Source: JAKACA01 sp050008715 (lineage in GTDB: Bacteria; Actinomycetota; Acidimicrobiia; Acidimicrobiales; Bog-793). From it: a stretch of DNA of 64,000 bases. Below are positions 34,937 to 45,000 of this stretch, piece after piece. The position numbers and the translations under genes were made by a program. The stretch is from contig JBEKMC010000001.1 of the NCBI GenBank assembly GCA_050008715.1, positions 25,532 through 89,531 of the forward strand. Direction: 5' to 3'. Under the pieces are notes generated by a model. That model had not been told where the DNA came from, did no database searches, and was given only the letters and a program-made list of their open reading frames with translations. The number at the start of each line of letters is the position of its first letter. Position 1 is the stretch's first letter.

Positions 34937-36679
34937 ATGACCGCTCCGGATGAGGTGAGAGTCGGGACGTTGGCCGAGCTCGCCGAGCGCGGCTGCTTGA
35001 CGGCCAAGCTGGGCAACCGTCCCGTCTGCGTCTTCTACGACGAGGGCGAGGTGTTCGCCGTCGAGGATCGATGCCCGCACATGGGTTTCCCGTTGCGGCG
35101 GGGGACGGTGCAAGGTGGCTTGCTGACGTGCCATTGGCATCATGCACGCTTCGACCTTGCCTCGGGCGGGACGCTCGACCCCTTTGCCGACGACGTGCCG
35201 GCGTTTCCCGTCGAGATCCGCGACGGCGACGTCATCGTGCTGGCTGCGGCCGACTCCGACCGCGTGGGCCGCCTTCTCCGGCGGCTCGAAGAGGGACTCG
35301 AGCAGGGCATCACGCTCGTCATCGCCAAGGCGGTGCTCGGCCTCCTCGAGGTGGGTGCCGGCGCAGACGAGATCGTCGAGGCCGGCGTCAGCTTCGGCAC
35401 GAAGTACCGGGTGCAAGGCTGGGGGCCCGGGCTCACCGTCCTCGTCGCCATGGCGAACGTGCTCCCGGCGCTCGACCCGGCCGACCGCCCTCTTGCCCTC
35501 GTGCACGGTCTGGCCTTCCTGTCGGGCGATACCGCCGGCCGCCCGCCGCGGTTCCCCCTGGCACCCCTCGAATCGGCCGTCGCCATCTCGAGACTGACCG
35601 ACTGGTACCGGCGCTTCATCGACACGCGTTCGGCCGACGCCGCAGAGCGAACCTTGGCGACGGCCATCGCCGCCGGCAACGATCCCTCCGACATCGCCTC
35701 GCTGCTCGGTGCGGCCGTCACCGATCACGTCTTCATCGACGAGGGCCACACGATCGACTTCACGAACAAGGCCTTCGAGTGCCTCGAGCACATCGGCTGG
35801 GACCGTGCCGGCGAGGTGCTGACGACGCTCGTCGCCCAAACGGCGTCAGCTCAGCGCCACGAAGAAGAGTCAGCATGGCGACATCCCGTTGACCTGGCAG
35901 CGCTGCTGTCGGCATCGGCGAGCGAGGACGTGCTCAGCGCCAGGCTCGGTGCCGCCTCGGGACGCGAGGCGACCCCTGTGTTCGGGGACGAGGAGATCGA
36001 CTCCCTCGCCTGGGTGCTGTTGTCCGACGACCCGGCCGGCATCATCGGGTGCCTCGATCGCGCCCTCGACGCCGGCGCCAGTCCAGAGCAGCTCGCCCGT
36101 GCGGTCGCCTACGCGGCTGCGCTGCGGATCGTGAGATTCCACACACAGAACGACCACGGCGACTGGAACGAGGTCCACCATGCCTTCACCGCCGCCAACG
36201 CCGTACATCAATCCATGCTCAGGGCACCTTCGGTCGAGCTCGTCCGGGGTGTGTACCAGGGGGCCATGCGGGTGTACCTCGATCGTTTCTTGAACGTGCC
36301 GGCAGCTCGCCAGCCGTCGGGCGACGAGCCCGCCGACCTGGCCCTGCTGCAGGCGTGCTGGGACTCCGAGGGTGGTGTCGACGAGGCCGGGCAGATCGCG
36401 TACCGGTTCCTCGCCGGCGGCGGCGAGCCGGCCGAGCTGATCGCCGTGCTCGGAAAGGCGCTCCTCACTGAGGATGCCCAATTCCACTGGTTCCAGATCT
36501 ACGAGGCGGCAGTGCGCCAATGCGGTGCCTGGCCGCCGGGGAGCGAGCAGGGCCGGCTCATACTCGCCGGCTGCTCCCGCTTCCTCGCCGCCCACACGCC
36601 GACGCGGCGAGAGCGCTCCCAGGTCGTGCGTATCGCCACCCGCCTGCGCCGCGGCGACCCGCTCTACGAAGAGTCCTGA
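34937..36679 (+). CDS. Rieske 2Fe-2S domain fused to a large helical domain of unknown function (580 aa)
   Basis: Residues 1-103 form a Rieske ferredoxin domain with C46-P-H48 and C65-H-W-H68 as cluster ligands. The remaining 470 residues are mostly helical and not recognised. They hold a His/Asp-rich segment around NDHGDWNEVHHAF (near residue 405) and other His residues such as FIDEGHTIDF, which could bind metal. This suggests an oxidoreductase whose electrons enter through the Rieske domain, but the substrate is unknown. It has its own palindromic promoter region after era. Its 3' end overlaps the 3' end of dinG by 16 bp, tail to tail. Confidence 0.8.
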   Translation: MTAPDEVRVGTLAELAERGCLTAKLGNRPVCVFYDEGEVFAVEDRCPHMGFPLRRGTVQGGLLTCHWHHARFDLASGGTLDPFADDVPAFPVEIRDGDVIVLAAADSDRVGRLLRRLEEGLEQGITLVIAKAVLGLLEVGAGADEIVEAGVSFGTKYRVQGWGPGLTVLVAMANVLPALDPADRPLALVHGLAFLSGDTAGRPPRFPLAPLESAVAISRLTDWYRRFIDTRSADAAERTLATAIAAGNDPSDIASLLGAAVTDHVFIDEGHTIDFTNKAFECLEHIGWDRAGEVLTTLVAQTASAQRHEEESAWRHPVDLAALLSASASEDVLSARLGAASGREATPVFGDEEIDSLAWVLLSDDPAGIIGCLDRALDAGASPEQLARAVAYAAALRIVRFHTQNDHGDWNEVHHAFTAANAVHQSMLRAPSVELVRGVYQGAMRVYLDRFLNVPAARQPSGDEPADLALLQACWDSEGGVDEAGQIAYRFLAGGGEPAELIAVLGKALLTEDAQFHWFQIYEAAVRQCGAWPPGSEQGRLILAGCSRFLAAHTPTRRERSQVVRIATRLRRGDPLYEES

Positions 36680-38952
36680 CTCGGGTGCGGCGCTTGCATC
36701 GCCGCGAGGAAGGCGACGGCGTCGGCACGCTCCTTCGTGCGACGCATAGGCGGGAGCGCCTTCACGAGGTAGCCCGAGTAGCTCGCCGTCGCCAGGCGAG
36801 GGTCGAGCACGGCGACGACGCCGCGGTCGGTCTCCGTCCGGATGAGGCGTCCGGCACCCTGGGCCAACAACGTCGCCGCCCGCGGAAGGTCGACCAGCCG
36901 AAAACCCATCGCGCCCGCCGCCTCCCGTCGTGCAGCCATGAGTGGCTCGTCCGGCCGAGGAAACGGAATCTTGTCGATCACGACGAGCGACAGCGTCGCA
37001 CCGGGCACGTCAACCCCCTGCCAGAACCCCATCGTCGCGAACAGGCATGCCGCCTCCTCCGAGCTGAATGCTTGCAGGAGCGCGGCCTTCGGGAGATCGC
37101 CCTGCACGTGGACCGGCCACGGGATCCTGGGACGGAGGGCGTCGGCCGCTGCCTGCATCGCCCGGTAGCTCGTGAACAGCCCGAGCGTGCGGCCGCCGGC
37201 TGCCCGGACGAGTGCTTCGAGCTCGTCGTGGAGCGCCGCCTCGGAGTTCGGCCGGCGGCGGTCGGGCAGGCGGGCGGCGCAATAGAGGAGGCCGTGGCCG
37301 GCGTAGTCGAACGGGCTGCCGACGTTGAGCTCCGTGACCGTGCCGGCGGCTGCTCCGAGGCGTTGGGCGAGGCCGGGCGGCAACGTGGCACTCGTCAGGA
37401 CGACCGGGATCTCGGCGAACACCTGCTGGGCGAGAAAGCTGCTCACGTCGAGCGGGGCGGACCTCAGAGAGGGCCGGTCGCCGCCGGTGACCCACACGAC
37501 CTCCTCCGCCGCCGGGCGCGGGCCGGCGGGGGCGGGCGGGGCGGCGGGGGCGGCGGCAGCGGCGGCGGGAGCGGCGGCGGGAGCGGCGGCGCCGGCGGCG
37601 GGGGCGGGGGCGGCGAGCGGGGCGGGGGCGGCGAGCAAGCACGACTCGAGCTCCTCCCGGCAACGCTCGACGGCGAGGAGCGCCCGCAGGGCTCGCTGGG
37701 CGGTGTCGCTCGTGGTGGGCTGATCGGACTGGGAGGCGCGCCGCAGCTCGCGTTCGAGCTGCACGAGCCGGGCCACAGTGAAGCTCACGGCCGGGCCGAC
37801 CACGTCACCGAGACCGGGAGGCAGCCGCTGTTCGGGGACAGAGGCCAGGGCATCTTCGAAGCGACCGGCCGCCGCCAGTACTCCGTCCACGGCCTCAGTG
37901 CCGGCCCGGGCAGCCCGCCCGCCAGCCGCAACAGGACCGCCGCCGGCATCGAGCCCGCGTCCGGCACTGTCGAGGGATGGGCGAGCGGCCACGGCGATGC
38001 CTCGCAGCCGTCCGGGGCTGACGTCGACGCCGAGACAAGCGGCGAGCACGTCCTCCAACTCGTGCGCCTCGTCCACGACGAGCGCACCGTGTTCCGGCAA
38101 CACGGCCCCTCCGCTCCGGAGGTTCGCCCCGAGGAGGTGGAGATTGACGATGACGACGTCCGCCGCGCCCGCCAGAGCTCTGGCTCGCTCGGTGAAGCAG
38201 TCGGCACCGGACGGGCACCGATGAGCACCCGGGCACTCGTCGGCTCCGACGCTGACCGCGGACCATGCTGTCGGGTGAGGCTCGAAGTCGAGCTCGCCGC
38301 GGTCGCCTGACACCGTCGACTCAGACCACTGCACGAGGCGCGTCACCTGCTCACCGAGTGAGCCCCGAAGGTTCGCGGTGGAGGCGCCGACTCCCTCGAG
38401 GCTGCCTTGCCGGCCCGCCTGCTCCATCTCGGCGAGCCGCTGCCGGCAGAGGTAGTTCGATCGGCCCTTCAGAACCGCCCAGCGGATCGGGCGACCGAGC
38501 TTGACGCTCTTCGCTACAAGGGGCAGATCTTTCGTCGCGAGCTGGTCCTGGAGCGCCTTCGTAGCGGTCGCCACGACCACGCACGACGACGACAGGACCG
38601 CGGGCACGAGGTAGGCGAACGACTTGCCGGTCCCGGTCCCGGCCGTGACCGCTACGTGACGAGGCTGGTGACTGGGACCGGTGCCGTAGGCGTTGCCGTT
38701 CCCTTTGCTGTTGCCGTCGCCGCCGGCGTGGCCGACGTTGCCGTCGTTGCCGGCCCGGCCGGCGTTGCCGGCTCGGCCGACGTTGCCGTCGTTGTCGGCC
38801 CGGCCGGCGTTGCCGGCTCGGCCGGCGCCGGCGGCGCTCGCCAGGCAAGCTGCCACCGCCTCAGCCATCGCCCGCTGTCCCTCGCGAACTTCTGCCGCCG
38901 GCAGCTTGGCGACGACCCGCCCGAGCTGATCGGTAACGGTCAGCCGTGCCAC
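36664..38952 (-). CDS. dinG: DinG-type ATP-dependent DNA helicase (762 aa)
   Basis: XPD-like superfamily 2 helicase with an iron-sulphur cluster. Walker A is TAGTGTGKS at 103-111. The four cluster cysteines are in YLCRQRL and ECPGAHRCPSGADC. The DEAH box is VVDEAHELED, and motif VI is QGAGRLIR. GTG 38952 is the best start; the frame stays open far upstream but only as non-conserved sequence. There are two oddities. A Gly/Asn/Ala-rich repeat (about residues 43-91) separates the Q motif from Walker A, and an Ala/Pro-rich linker (encoded near 37520-37650) sits between the helicase lobes. It is convergent with the Rieske gene. Confidence 0.92.
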   Translation of the reverse strand: MARLTVTDQLGRVVAKLPAAEVREGQRAMAEAVAACLASAAGAGRAGNAGRADNDGNVGRAGNAGRAGNDGNVGHAGGDGNSKGNGNAYGTGPSHQPRHVAVTAGTGTGKSFAYLVPAVLSSSCVVVATATKALQDQLATKDLPLVAKSVKLGRPIRWAVLKGRSNYLCRQRLAEMEQAGRQGSLEGVGASTANLRGSLGEQVTRLVQWSESTVSGDRGELDFEPHPTAWSAVSVGADECPGAHRCPSGADCFTERARALAGAADVVIVNLHLLGANLRSGGAVLPEHGALVVDEAHELEDVLAACLGVDVSPGRLRGIAVAARPSLDSAGRGLDAGGGPVAAGGRAARAGTEAVDGVLAAAGRFEDALASVPEQRLPPGLGDVVGPAVSFTVARLVQLERELRRASQSDQPTTSDTAQRALRALLAVERCREELESCLLAAPAPLAAPAPAAGAAAPAAAPAAAAAAPAAPPAPAGPRPAAEEVVWVTGGDRPSLRSAPLDVSSFLAQQVFAEIPVVLTSATLPPGLAQRLGAAAGTVTELNVGSPFDYAGHGLLYCAARLPDRRRPNSEAALHDELEALVRAAGGRTLGLFTSYRAMQAAADALRPRIPWPVHVQGDLPKAALLQAFSSEEAACLFATMGFWQGVDVPGATLSLVVIDKIPFPRPDEPLMAARREAAGAMGFRLVDLPRAATLLAQGAGRLIRTETDRGVVAVLDPRLATASYSGYLVKALPPMRRTKERADAVAFLAAMQAPHPSQDSS
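38696..38830. repeat. GC-rich tandem repeat inside dinG
   Basis: About two copies of a 45-bp unit built from the smaller motifs gttgccgtcgttg, ccggcccggccggc and gttgccggctcggcc. They encode alternating AGRAGN and DNDGNVG units between the helicase Q motif and Walker A. Confidence 0.7.
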
Positions 38953-39105
38953 GGCGGCGACCCTACCGAGGCGGTGGCCGGTGGGGGCGCGGATGGGCGG
39001 GGTTTCTCGAACCGTGGACCCAAAACGACCGGAGAGGGGTAGCTCCGGTCGCTCCGTGCACTCGGTTGGCGGCGCTCGGCGGCGCGACATCACTACTCTT
39101 CCGCC

Positions 39106-40857
39106 GTGCAGCTGCGCCGCGTCGGAATCGTCGTCGCCGCCGGCGCCGGATATCTCGCCGTCTCGGTGGTCCTGTGGTGGCACCTGTGGGCTGTCGGGCT
39201 CGGTCACGGCATCGTGGCGGGCGGCTACGGCGATCCCGACCAGGACGTCTGGTTCCTCGCCTGGGTACCGCACGCTCTGTCGCATGGGCTCAATCCCTTC
39301 TTCAGCAGGGCGATGTTCGCCCCGAAGGGGATCAACCTCACCGTCAACACGAGCATCCTCCTGCCCTCCCTCGTCATGACGCCGGTCACCGAGCTGTTCG
39401 GCCCGCTCGTGTCGTTCAACGTCGCCGTTGTCCTCGCACCGGCGTTGAGCTCGTTGACCGCTTTCGCGGCATTCCGGCGGTGGGCACCATGGGCGCCCGG
39501 ACGCTGGCTGGCATGCCTGTTGTACGGTTTCTCGCCGTTCGTGCTCAACGACCTCCTGTCGGGTCACCTGCACCTGACGATCCTCGTGTTCCCACCGCTG
39601 GCGCTCGTGCTCTTCGACGATCTCCTGGTACGCCGGCAAGGAAACGCCGTCACCAAAGGAGTCCTGCTCGGCCTCGTCTTTGCCGCTCAGTTCCTCACCG
39701 GCCAGGAGCTCATGGCGATGATGGCGATGGTTGCCCTTTGTGGGGTCGCCATCTTGGCGTTGCGTCACCCGGGCGAGGCCAAGCGGCACTGGCGGCGGGT
39801 GGCGACCGGCCTCGCCAGCGGTGTCATCGTCGCCGGCGTGCTGCTGGCCGTTCCCGTCTACGAGCTGCTGGCCGGGCCTCGCCGCTTCGGCGGCACCGTC
39901 TTCCCGGTGCCGTATGCGTTCTGCATGGTGTTGCGCACGTGGCTGTGGCCGCTCGGCGGTTGGCCTCAAGCCAGAGCGGCGTCCTATGTCGGGCTTCCGA
40001 TCCTTCTCGTCGTCGCCGTCGCCTGCTGGCGGATCCGCGACGGCACGCTGCGCTTCGCGGCCGCAATGGCGGGGGTGGCGTTGATGTTCGGTCTCGGTGA
40101 CAGCATCCATTGGAGTGCGACCCTGAACACGCACATCCCGCTCCCCGACACGATCTTCAGTCATTGGCCGTTGTTGAAGAACCTGTTGCCGGTGCGCTTC
40201 GCCCTCATGATCAACCTGTTCCTGGCGCTCGCGCTCGCCATCACCTTCGAGCACGTGCGGGCGTGGTGGGCGGCTCGTCAGATGTCCACGTCACCGGGGG
40301 CCAGTCGCCGCCTCGTCGCCGGTCTCGTCAGCCTCGGGCTCGGTGTCGTGACGTTGGCGTCGCCGGCACTGGGCTCCCCCATCCCTTACAGCATCCGGCG
40401 GATCGCCGTGCCGGCGGTCTACCAGTCACCCGTCCTCCGCGATCTGCCCGCCGGGACGGTGTTGCTCGGGTTCCCGTTGCCGAACGGGTTCTTCGCCGAC
40501 CCGCTCGTGTGGCAGGCAGAGGAGTCGATGCCGTACGACCTCGTGGCCGGGTACGGCTTCATCCCGAGCCCGACGGGCACGCAGCCGACGGGACAGATGT
40601 GGCCGAGCATCGCGTATCAGCTCTTCCAGGAGGCGCAGCTCGGACTGTTGCCTCGGCGTCCGGACCCGACAGACGTCACAGAGCTGCGGGCGGACCTGTC
40701 GGCCTGGCACGTGTCGGTCGTCGTCGAGTACGTGGGCTACATCTCCGTGGTGCAGCCGGGCGAGCTGGCCGCCGTCGTCGACGCGGCAACGGGCGTCGCT
40801 CCGCTTCGAGTCGACGGCGCCTGGGTGTGGCGGCTGCGGCTTCCGGCACCGACGTAA
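39106..40857 (+). CDS. Polytopic membrane protein, GT-C glycosyltransferase-like (583 aa)
   Basis: About ten to twelve predicted transmembrane helices, followed by a C-terminal extracytoplasmic part of about 150 residues. The first loop after helix 1 holds the acidic motif GDPDQDVWF, which fits the DxD-type catalytic loop of GT-C enzymes using polyprenyl-linked sugars. GT-C proteins mannosylate proteins or build cell-wall glycans in actinobacteria. Donor and acceptor cannot be inferred. The GTG start at 39106 gives the first helix directly. The 153 bp upstream, to dinG, must hold divergent promoters; I see no clear elements there. The gene ends near a bidirectional hairpin. Confidence 0.75.
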   Translation: MQLRRVGIVVAAGAGYLAVSVVLWWHLWAVGLGHGIVAGGYGDPDQDVWFLAWVPHALSHGLNPFFSRAMFAPKGINLTVNTSILLPSLVMTPVTELFGPLVSFNVAVVLAPALSSLTAFAAFRRWAPWAPGRWLACLLYGFSPFVLNDLLSGHLHLTILVFPPLALVLFDDLLVRRQGNAVTKGVLLGLVFAAQFLTGQELMAMMAMVALCGVAILALRHPGEAKRHWRRVATGLASGVIVAGVLLAVPVYELLAGPRRFGGTVFPVPYAFCMVLRTWLWPLGGWPQARAASYVGLPILLVVAVACWRIRDGTLRFAAAMAGVALMFGLGDSIHWSATLNTHIPLPDTIFSHWPLLKNLLPVRFALMINLFLALALAITFEHVRAWWAARQMSTSPGASRRLVAGLVSLGLGVVTLASPALGSPIPYSIRRIAVPAVYQSPVLRDLPAGTVLLGFPLPNGFFADPLVWQAEESMPYDLVAGYGFIPSPTGTQPTGQMWPSIAYQLFQEAQLGLLPRRPDPTDVTELRADLSAWHVSVVVEYVGYISVVQPGELAAVVDAATGVAPLRVDGAWVWRLRLPAPT

Positions 40858-40894
40858 GGGCCGGCGAGGTCGGCGGGTCGTCGCTACGCGCCAC

Positions 40895-40941
40895 TTCTGG
40901 AGTGAGAAAGCGACCGCTACGGTGGTTTTCTCACTCCAGAA
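40895..40941. terminator. Long perfect hairpin between convergent genes
   Basis: TTCTGGAGTGAGAAA (40895-40909) and TTTCTCACTCCAGAA (40927-40941) are perfect 15-bp arms around a 17-nt loop. It lies between the end of the GT-C gene and the end of the convergent methylase gene, and the right arm contains the methylase stop codon. There is no T tract on either side. It may work as a bidirectional terminator or mRNA 3'-end protector, or be a small mobile repeat. Confidence 0.65.
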
Positions 40942-42025
40942 CTTCGGCCGGCGTTAGCCGGCCACGGCCCGGATTCGGGCCAGTGGCGGCGGCGGCCATG
41001 GCTGCGCACACAACGTCCCGAGCGCCCGAGAGAACGATCAGCTCGGTGTTCCTCAGATGGGACACCTCGCCGACCTTGACTCCCCCTGGGTTGTGGATGC
41101 CGATCTGGGCACCTACGTACCGCTTTGAGTCAAAGCTGAGGACCTCGACATGTCCTCTCGAGCCGCACATGGCGGTGAGGTCGTCAAGCGTCAGCCAGGC
41201 CTCGTCGTTGTAGGACACGGCGAGGAGGCGGCTCCGGGCCGCCTCGATGACGCTCGCCAGCGCCGTCGCCATCGAGCGGCGGCCGTTGAAGGGGCTGTGG
41301 GACGCCGGTTCCCGGCAATCGACGCGCTTGCAGGCGGTGCCGTAGTGCTGCGGGGCGTCCCACCGCACGAGCGTCTCCCAGACGTGATAATTCGAGAAGT
41401 ACCGGTGCTGGTTGTAGGGCGGGTCGAGGTACGCGAAGTCGAATTCGCCGGTCAGCGACCTGGCCGTGTCGAGGGCGTCGCCCAGCAGCGCCGTGCCGTC
41501 GCCCTCGATGAGGTTCGGGACGCGTAATTCGAGCGGCTTCAGGGCGCGGGGCGCCCACTGCTTCAGGTAGGCCATCTGCAGCCCGGTGGTGGAGTCGACT
41601 CGATCCGCCGCCTCGAGCAGGCTCGACAGGAGCAGGGGATACAGCGGCGTTCCGGCGAAATCCTCGATGGCGTCCCGGATGGCGTCGATACGAGCCCCGT
41701 TGTCCGGGTGGAAGTAACGCGCCGTCTCGCAGAAGACCGCCGTGACATAGCCCCGCACGGGCGGGCGGGCCGCCAAATAGCCCAGTACTTCGGTGAGCTC
41801 CCGGACATCGATGTTGCGGGCGTTCGTGGCGACGTACGCCTGCGCGAGGACGTGGGCGTAGGTGGCCGAGTCGACGGCGGTCACGTGGGCGCCGCTCTTC
41901 TTGAGGGCTTGGGCGACGCGGGTCGTCCCGGTGAAGAGGTCGAGCGCCCGTGTCGTCCCGACGGACTGGGCGAGGAGGGTGATGGCTGGGACGAGGCGGC
42001 GTTTTGACCCGAGATACTTGATCAC
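40931..42025 (-). CDS. D12-class DNA adenine N6-methyltransferase (364 aa)
   Basis: SAM-dependent methylase of the Dam/D12 group. The N-terminus reads IKYLGSKRRLVP (class hallmark). Motif I is LDLFTGTTRVAQALKK, and the catalytic motif IV is DPPYNQHRYFSNYH near residue 205. It is longer than Dam, with an extra helical part. The GTG start at 42025 overlaps the stop of addA (GTGA), so it is the last gene of the addB-addA-methylase operon. No restriction endonuclease is near, so it is an orphan. Recognition site unknown. Confidence 0.9.
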   Translation of the reverse strand: MIKYLGSKRRLVPAITLLAQSVGTTRALDLFTGTTRVAQALKKSGAHVTAVDSATYAHVLAQAYVATNARNIDVRELTEVLGYLAARPPVRGYVTAVFCETARYFHPDNGARIDAIRDAIEDFAGTPLYPLLLSSLLEAADRVDSTTGLQMAYLKQWAPRALKPLELRVPNLIEGDGTALLGDALDTARSLTGEFDFAYLDPPYNQHRYFSNYHVWETLVRWDAPQHYGTACKRVDCREPASHSPFNGRRSMATALASVIEAARSRLLAVSYNDEAWLTLDDLTAMCGSRGHVEVLSFDSKRYVGAQIGIHNPGGVKVGEVSHLRNTELIVLSGARDVVCAAMAAAATGPNPGRGRLTPAEVLE

Positions 42026-45000
42026 GCCGCTGCGACCGCCGCCCGGACACGGGCGACGGCCGCCGGGAGATCTGGCACGTCGAACTCGATCGGGCGACCC
42101 GGCGGCGCCAGGAAGACGAGCACGCACCGTCGTACGGGCATCCCCGTCGCGTCCGCCAGCGCCAGTGCGTAGGCGGCGGCCTGCAGGGAATAGCGCTCAG
42201 CGGATGCGAGCACGTCCGCCTGATCCCGTACCGAGTCGGTCTTGTAGTCGATGACGACGAGTCCACCGTCGTCTTCGAAGCAGATGTCAACGTAGCCGTC
42301 GAGCACGACCCCGCCGACCATCGTGGCGACATAGACCTCACGCCGAGGGCTGCCCGAATCGAAGGCGGCTTTCACCGTCGGGCTGGACAAGGCCGAGGCC
42401 ACGAGGTCTTCCACTTCGCCCGCCCGGGCGCCGATGCCCTCCGACCCCGCCTGGGCAGCCGCAAGCTCGCGAAGCTCGGAAAGATCCGCGCCATGGGGTG
42501 TGCCGTCGGCGATCCGGCGGGCCACGTCCTGGCCGACGGACTGCAGCACGGCGTGGACGGCCCGGCCGAGCTGCGTGCCGCCGCGCCCTCGACGGCGCCC
42601 TGCGCCACCGGCGTCGGCGCCGGGCGCCTCTTCGTCGATGGGCGCCTCCGCTCGCGTGCCGGCCTCGGCGCCCTCCCAGCCCAGCCCCGCCAGGGCCGCC
42701 ACCTCGGTCGCCCGAACGCTCCTGCGCCGCCGGACCCGCTCCAGCAACTCGATGCGCTCGCCCTGCCAGGCGTGCCAGTCCGCCGGCGACCTGGCCGTCC
42801 GCCTGGCCGTACGTCGGGCGACGACGGGGACGCTCATGGCGGTGACGTCGAACAGGGAGACCTGCGTCCCCGGGCCGAACGTCGCGCCGGCCTGGTCTGG
42901 CCGCTCCCCCGCGTCCGACACGTGGACGTCGTCGGCGGCGATCGGCTCCCACAACCCTGGGACACGCTCGAGCGCTTCAGTTGCGGCCTCGTAGAGCCGC
43001 TGGCCAAGGGTGCCGTCGCCGGCCGTCGCTGCGTGGTGGGCACAGACGACGAGATGGTCCTGGGCGCGAGTGGCCGCCACGTAGAGCACCCTGACGGCCT
43101 CCGCCCTCTCGAGCGCCTGCTCGGCGGTTCTGAGCACGTCCACTCCGGCGGTCCGCAGATCTGCCCGCAGGTGCACCTCGGGTCGCCCGCCGGCGCCACG
43201 TAGGACCTTGCGGCCGACGCCGCGGGGGACGTCGTCACTGGTCCCGAATCCCGCCAGCACGGCGATGGGGAACTCGAGGCCCTTCGCCGCATGGACGGTC
43301 AGGATGTGAACGACCTCTTCGTCGGGCTCCGGCAGGATCGACTCCACCGAACGAAGACCTTCGGAGAGCTGCTCCTCGACCCAGTCGGCGAACGCCCGCA
43401 GCCCTCCGCCACCCGCCTCGACGAACGCCCGCGCCCGCTCGATCAAGAAACGCACCCGCCTCCATGACTCCCGCTCCCGCGGCGAGCCGACTGACAGCTG
43501 TAAGAGCCGCCGATCACGGACGGCCGCTTCGAGGACACCCACCGGGCCGAGCTCGAAGCGCCTGGCTCGGTAGCCCCGCAGTGCCGACAACGCGCCGGCG
43601 ACGACCTCGGCACCGGCGACATGGGCTTCGCCACCCTCGCCGGCCTGCAGGCGCTCCTCGACCGACCACACTCCGCCGTCACGCCGGTACCCATAGAGCT
43701 CGTCGTCCCGGCAGGCAAAGGCCGGCGAGCGCAGCGCCGCCAACAGCGCCACCCGGTCAGCCGGGTCGTCGATCGCCCGGCACAGGGCGAGGAGGTCGCG
43801 CACCTCCTGGCTCCGGTAGATGAGCGACGCGCTCTCGACCCTGTAGCCGATCCCGTGGGCGTCGAGCGCCGCCTCGAGCTCGGCAAGGCCTGTCCTGCGG
43901 GGCACCAGAATGGCGACGTCGCTCAGCCGGGCCGGCCGGCGGGCGTCATCGTCGCCGACGAGCCAGCCCTCGGTGTTCACGGCCCGGTCGATGGCCATGG
44001 CGCAGGCCTCAGACTCGACGACGCGCTGGTCGTGCCGCTTGAGAGAGCCGTCCAGCTCCCCCCCGGCGATCCGGACCGGCACCCGGTGCCCCGTAGACGG
44101 CCGCACCGGCTCGAGTCGCGAGTAGCTGTCTCCCATGAGCGACGTGAAGCACTCGTTGGCAAACTCGAGGATGCCGGGCACGGATCGGAAATTCGACGTC
44201 AACGCGACAGGACCTCCTTCGGCGAGACGTGCCCGGGCGACTTCGTAGGCAGCCAGGTCGGCTCCGCGGAAGCGGTAGATCGACTGCTTCGGGTCGCCGA
44301 CGAAGAACAACCGGCCAGCGTCCTTGCCACCGATGAGCTCGGCGATCTCGAGCTGCAGCGGGTCGGTGTCCTGGAACTCGTCGATCAGCAGGTATCTGAG
44401 CTTGCCCCGCACCCGCGCGAGCACACCCGGGTTCTCGGCCAGCAGATCGCGGGCAAGCACGAGCAGATCGTGGAACACAAGCGTTCCCGCGGCACGACGA
44501 GCGGCCGCCGCCTCAAGGGCCACGACGTCGAACGTGGCTACGAGCGCCGGCAGCACGGCGTCGGCAACCTCCGCGACGGCCCTCGACCGGGCCTCCCGGG
44601 CATCGCTGAGATGGCCGCGCACTTCGTCGACGTCACATGCCCAAGCGCCCTTCTGGCCGGCGTTCCCGATCCGCAGCGACGGCTGTTGTGCCGCCAGCAC
44701 GGCAAGGCGCGGATCACCAGCCACTCCGCCGCCGGCGGCGCGACCGCCCGCCGCGAAGTCCTCGTCCTCGTCCTCGCCCTCGTCCGAGCCGGACAAAAGA
44801 ACCTGGAGATCCCTCGCCTCGCGCAGCCGCAGCAAGAGGACGTCGCCGGGATCGGTGCAGTGCGGTTCGAGGGCGAGAGCCCCCTCGAGGCTGGCGAGGA
44901 CGTCGGCCGTGCCCCGATCGACGGCGGCCGCCACGATCGCCAAGACGGCGGGCACATCGGGACCGGCGGTTGCGCACCGGTCCCACTCCTCACTCACCTC

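Noticed and set aside
38953..40254. Upstream open continuation of the dinG frame
   Set aside because: It overlaps the GT-C membrane gene in antisense and has no conserved sequence; DinG begins naturally at GTG 38952.
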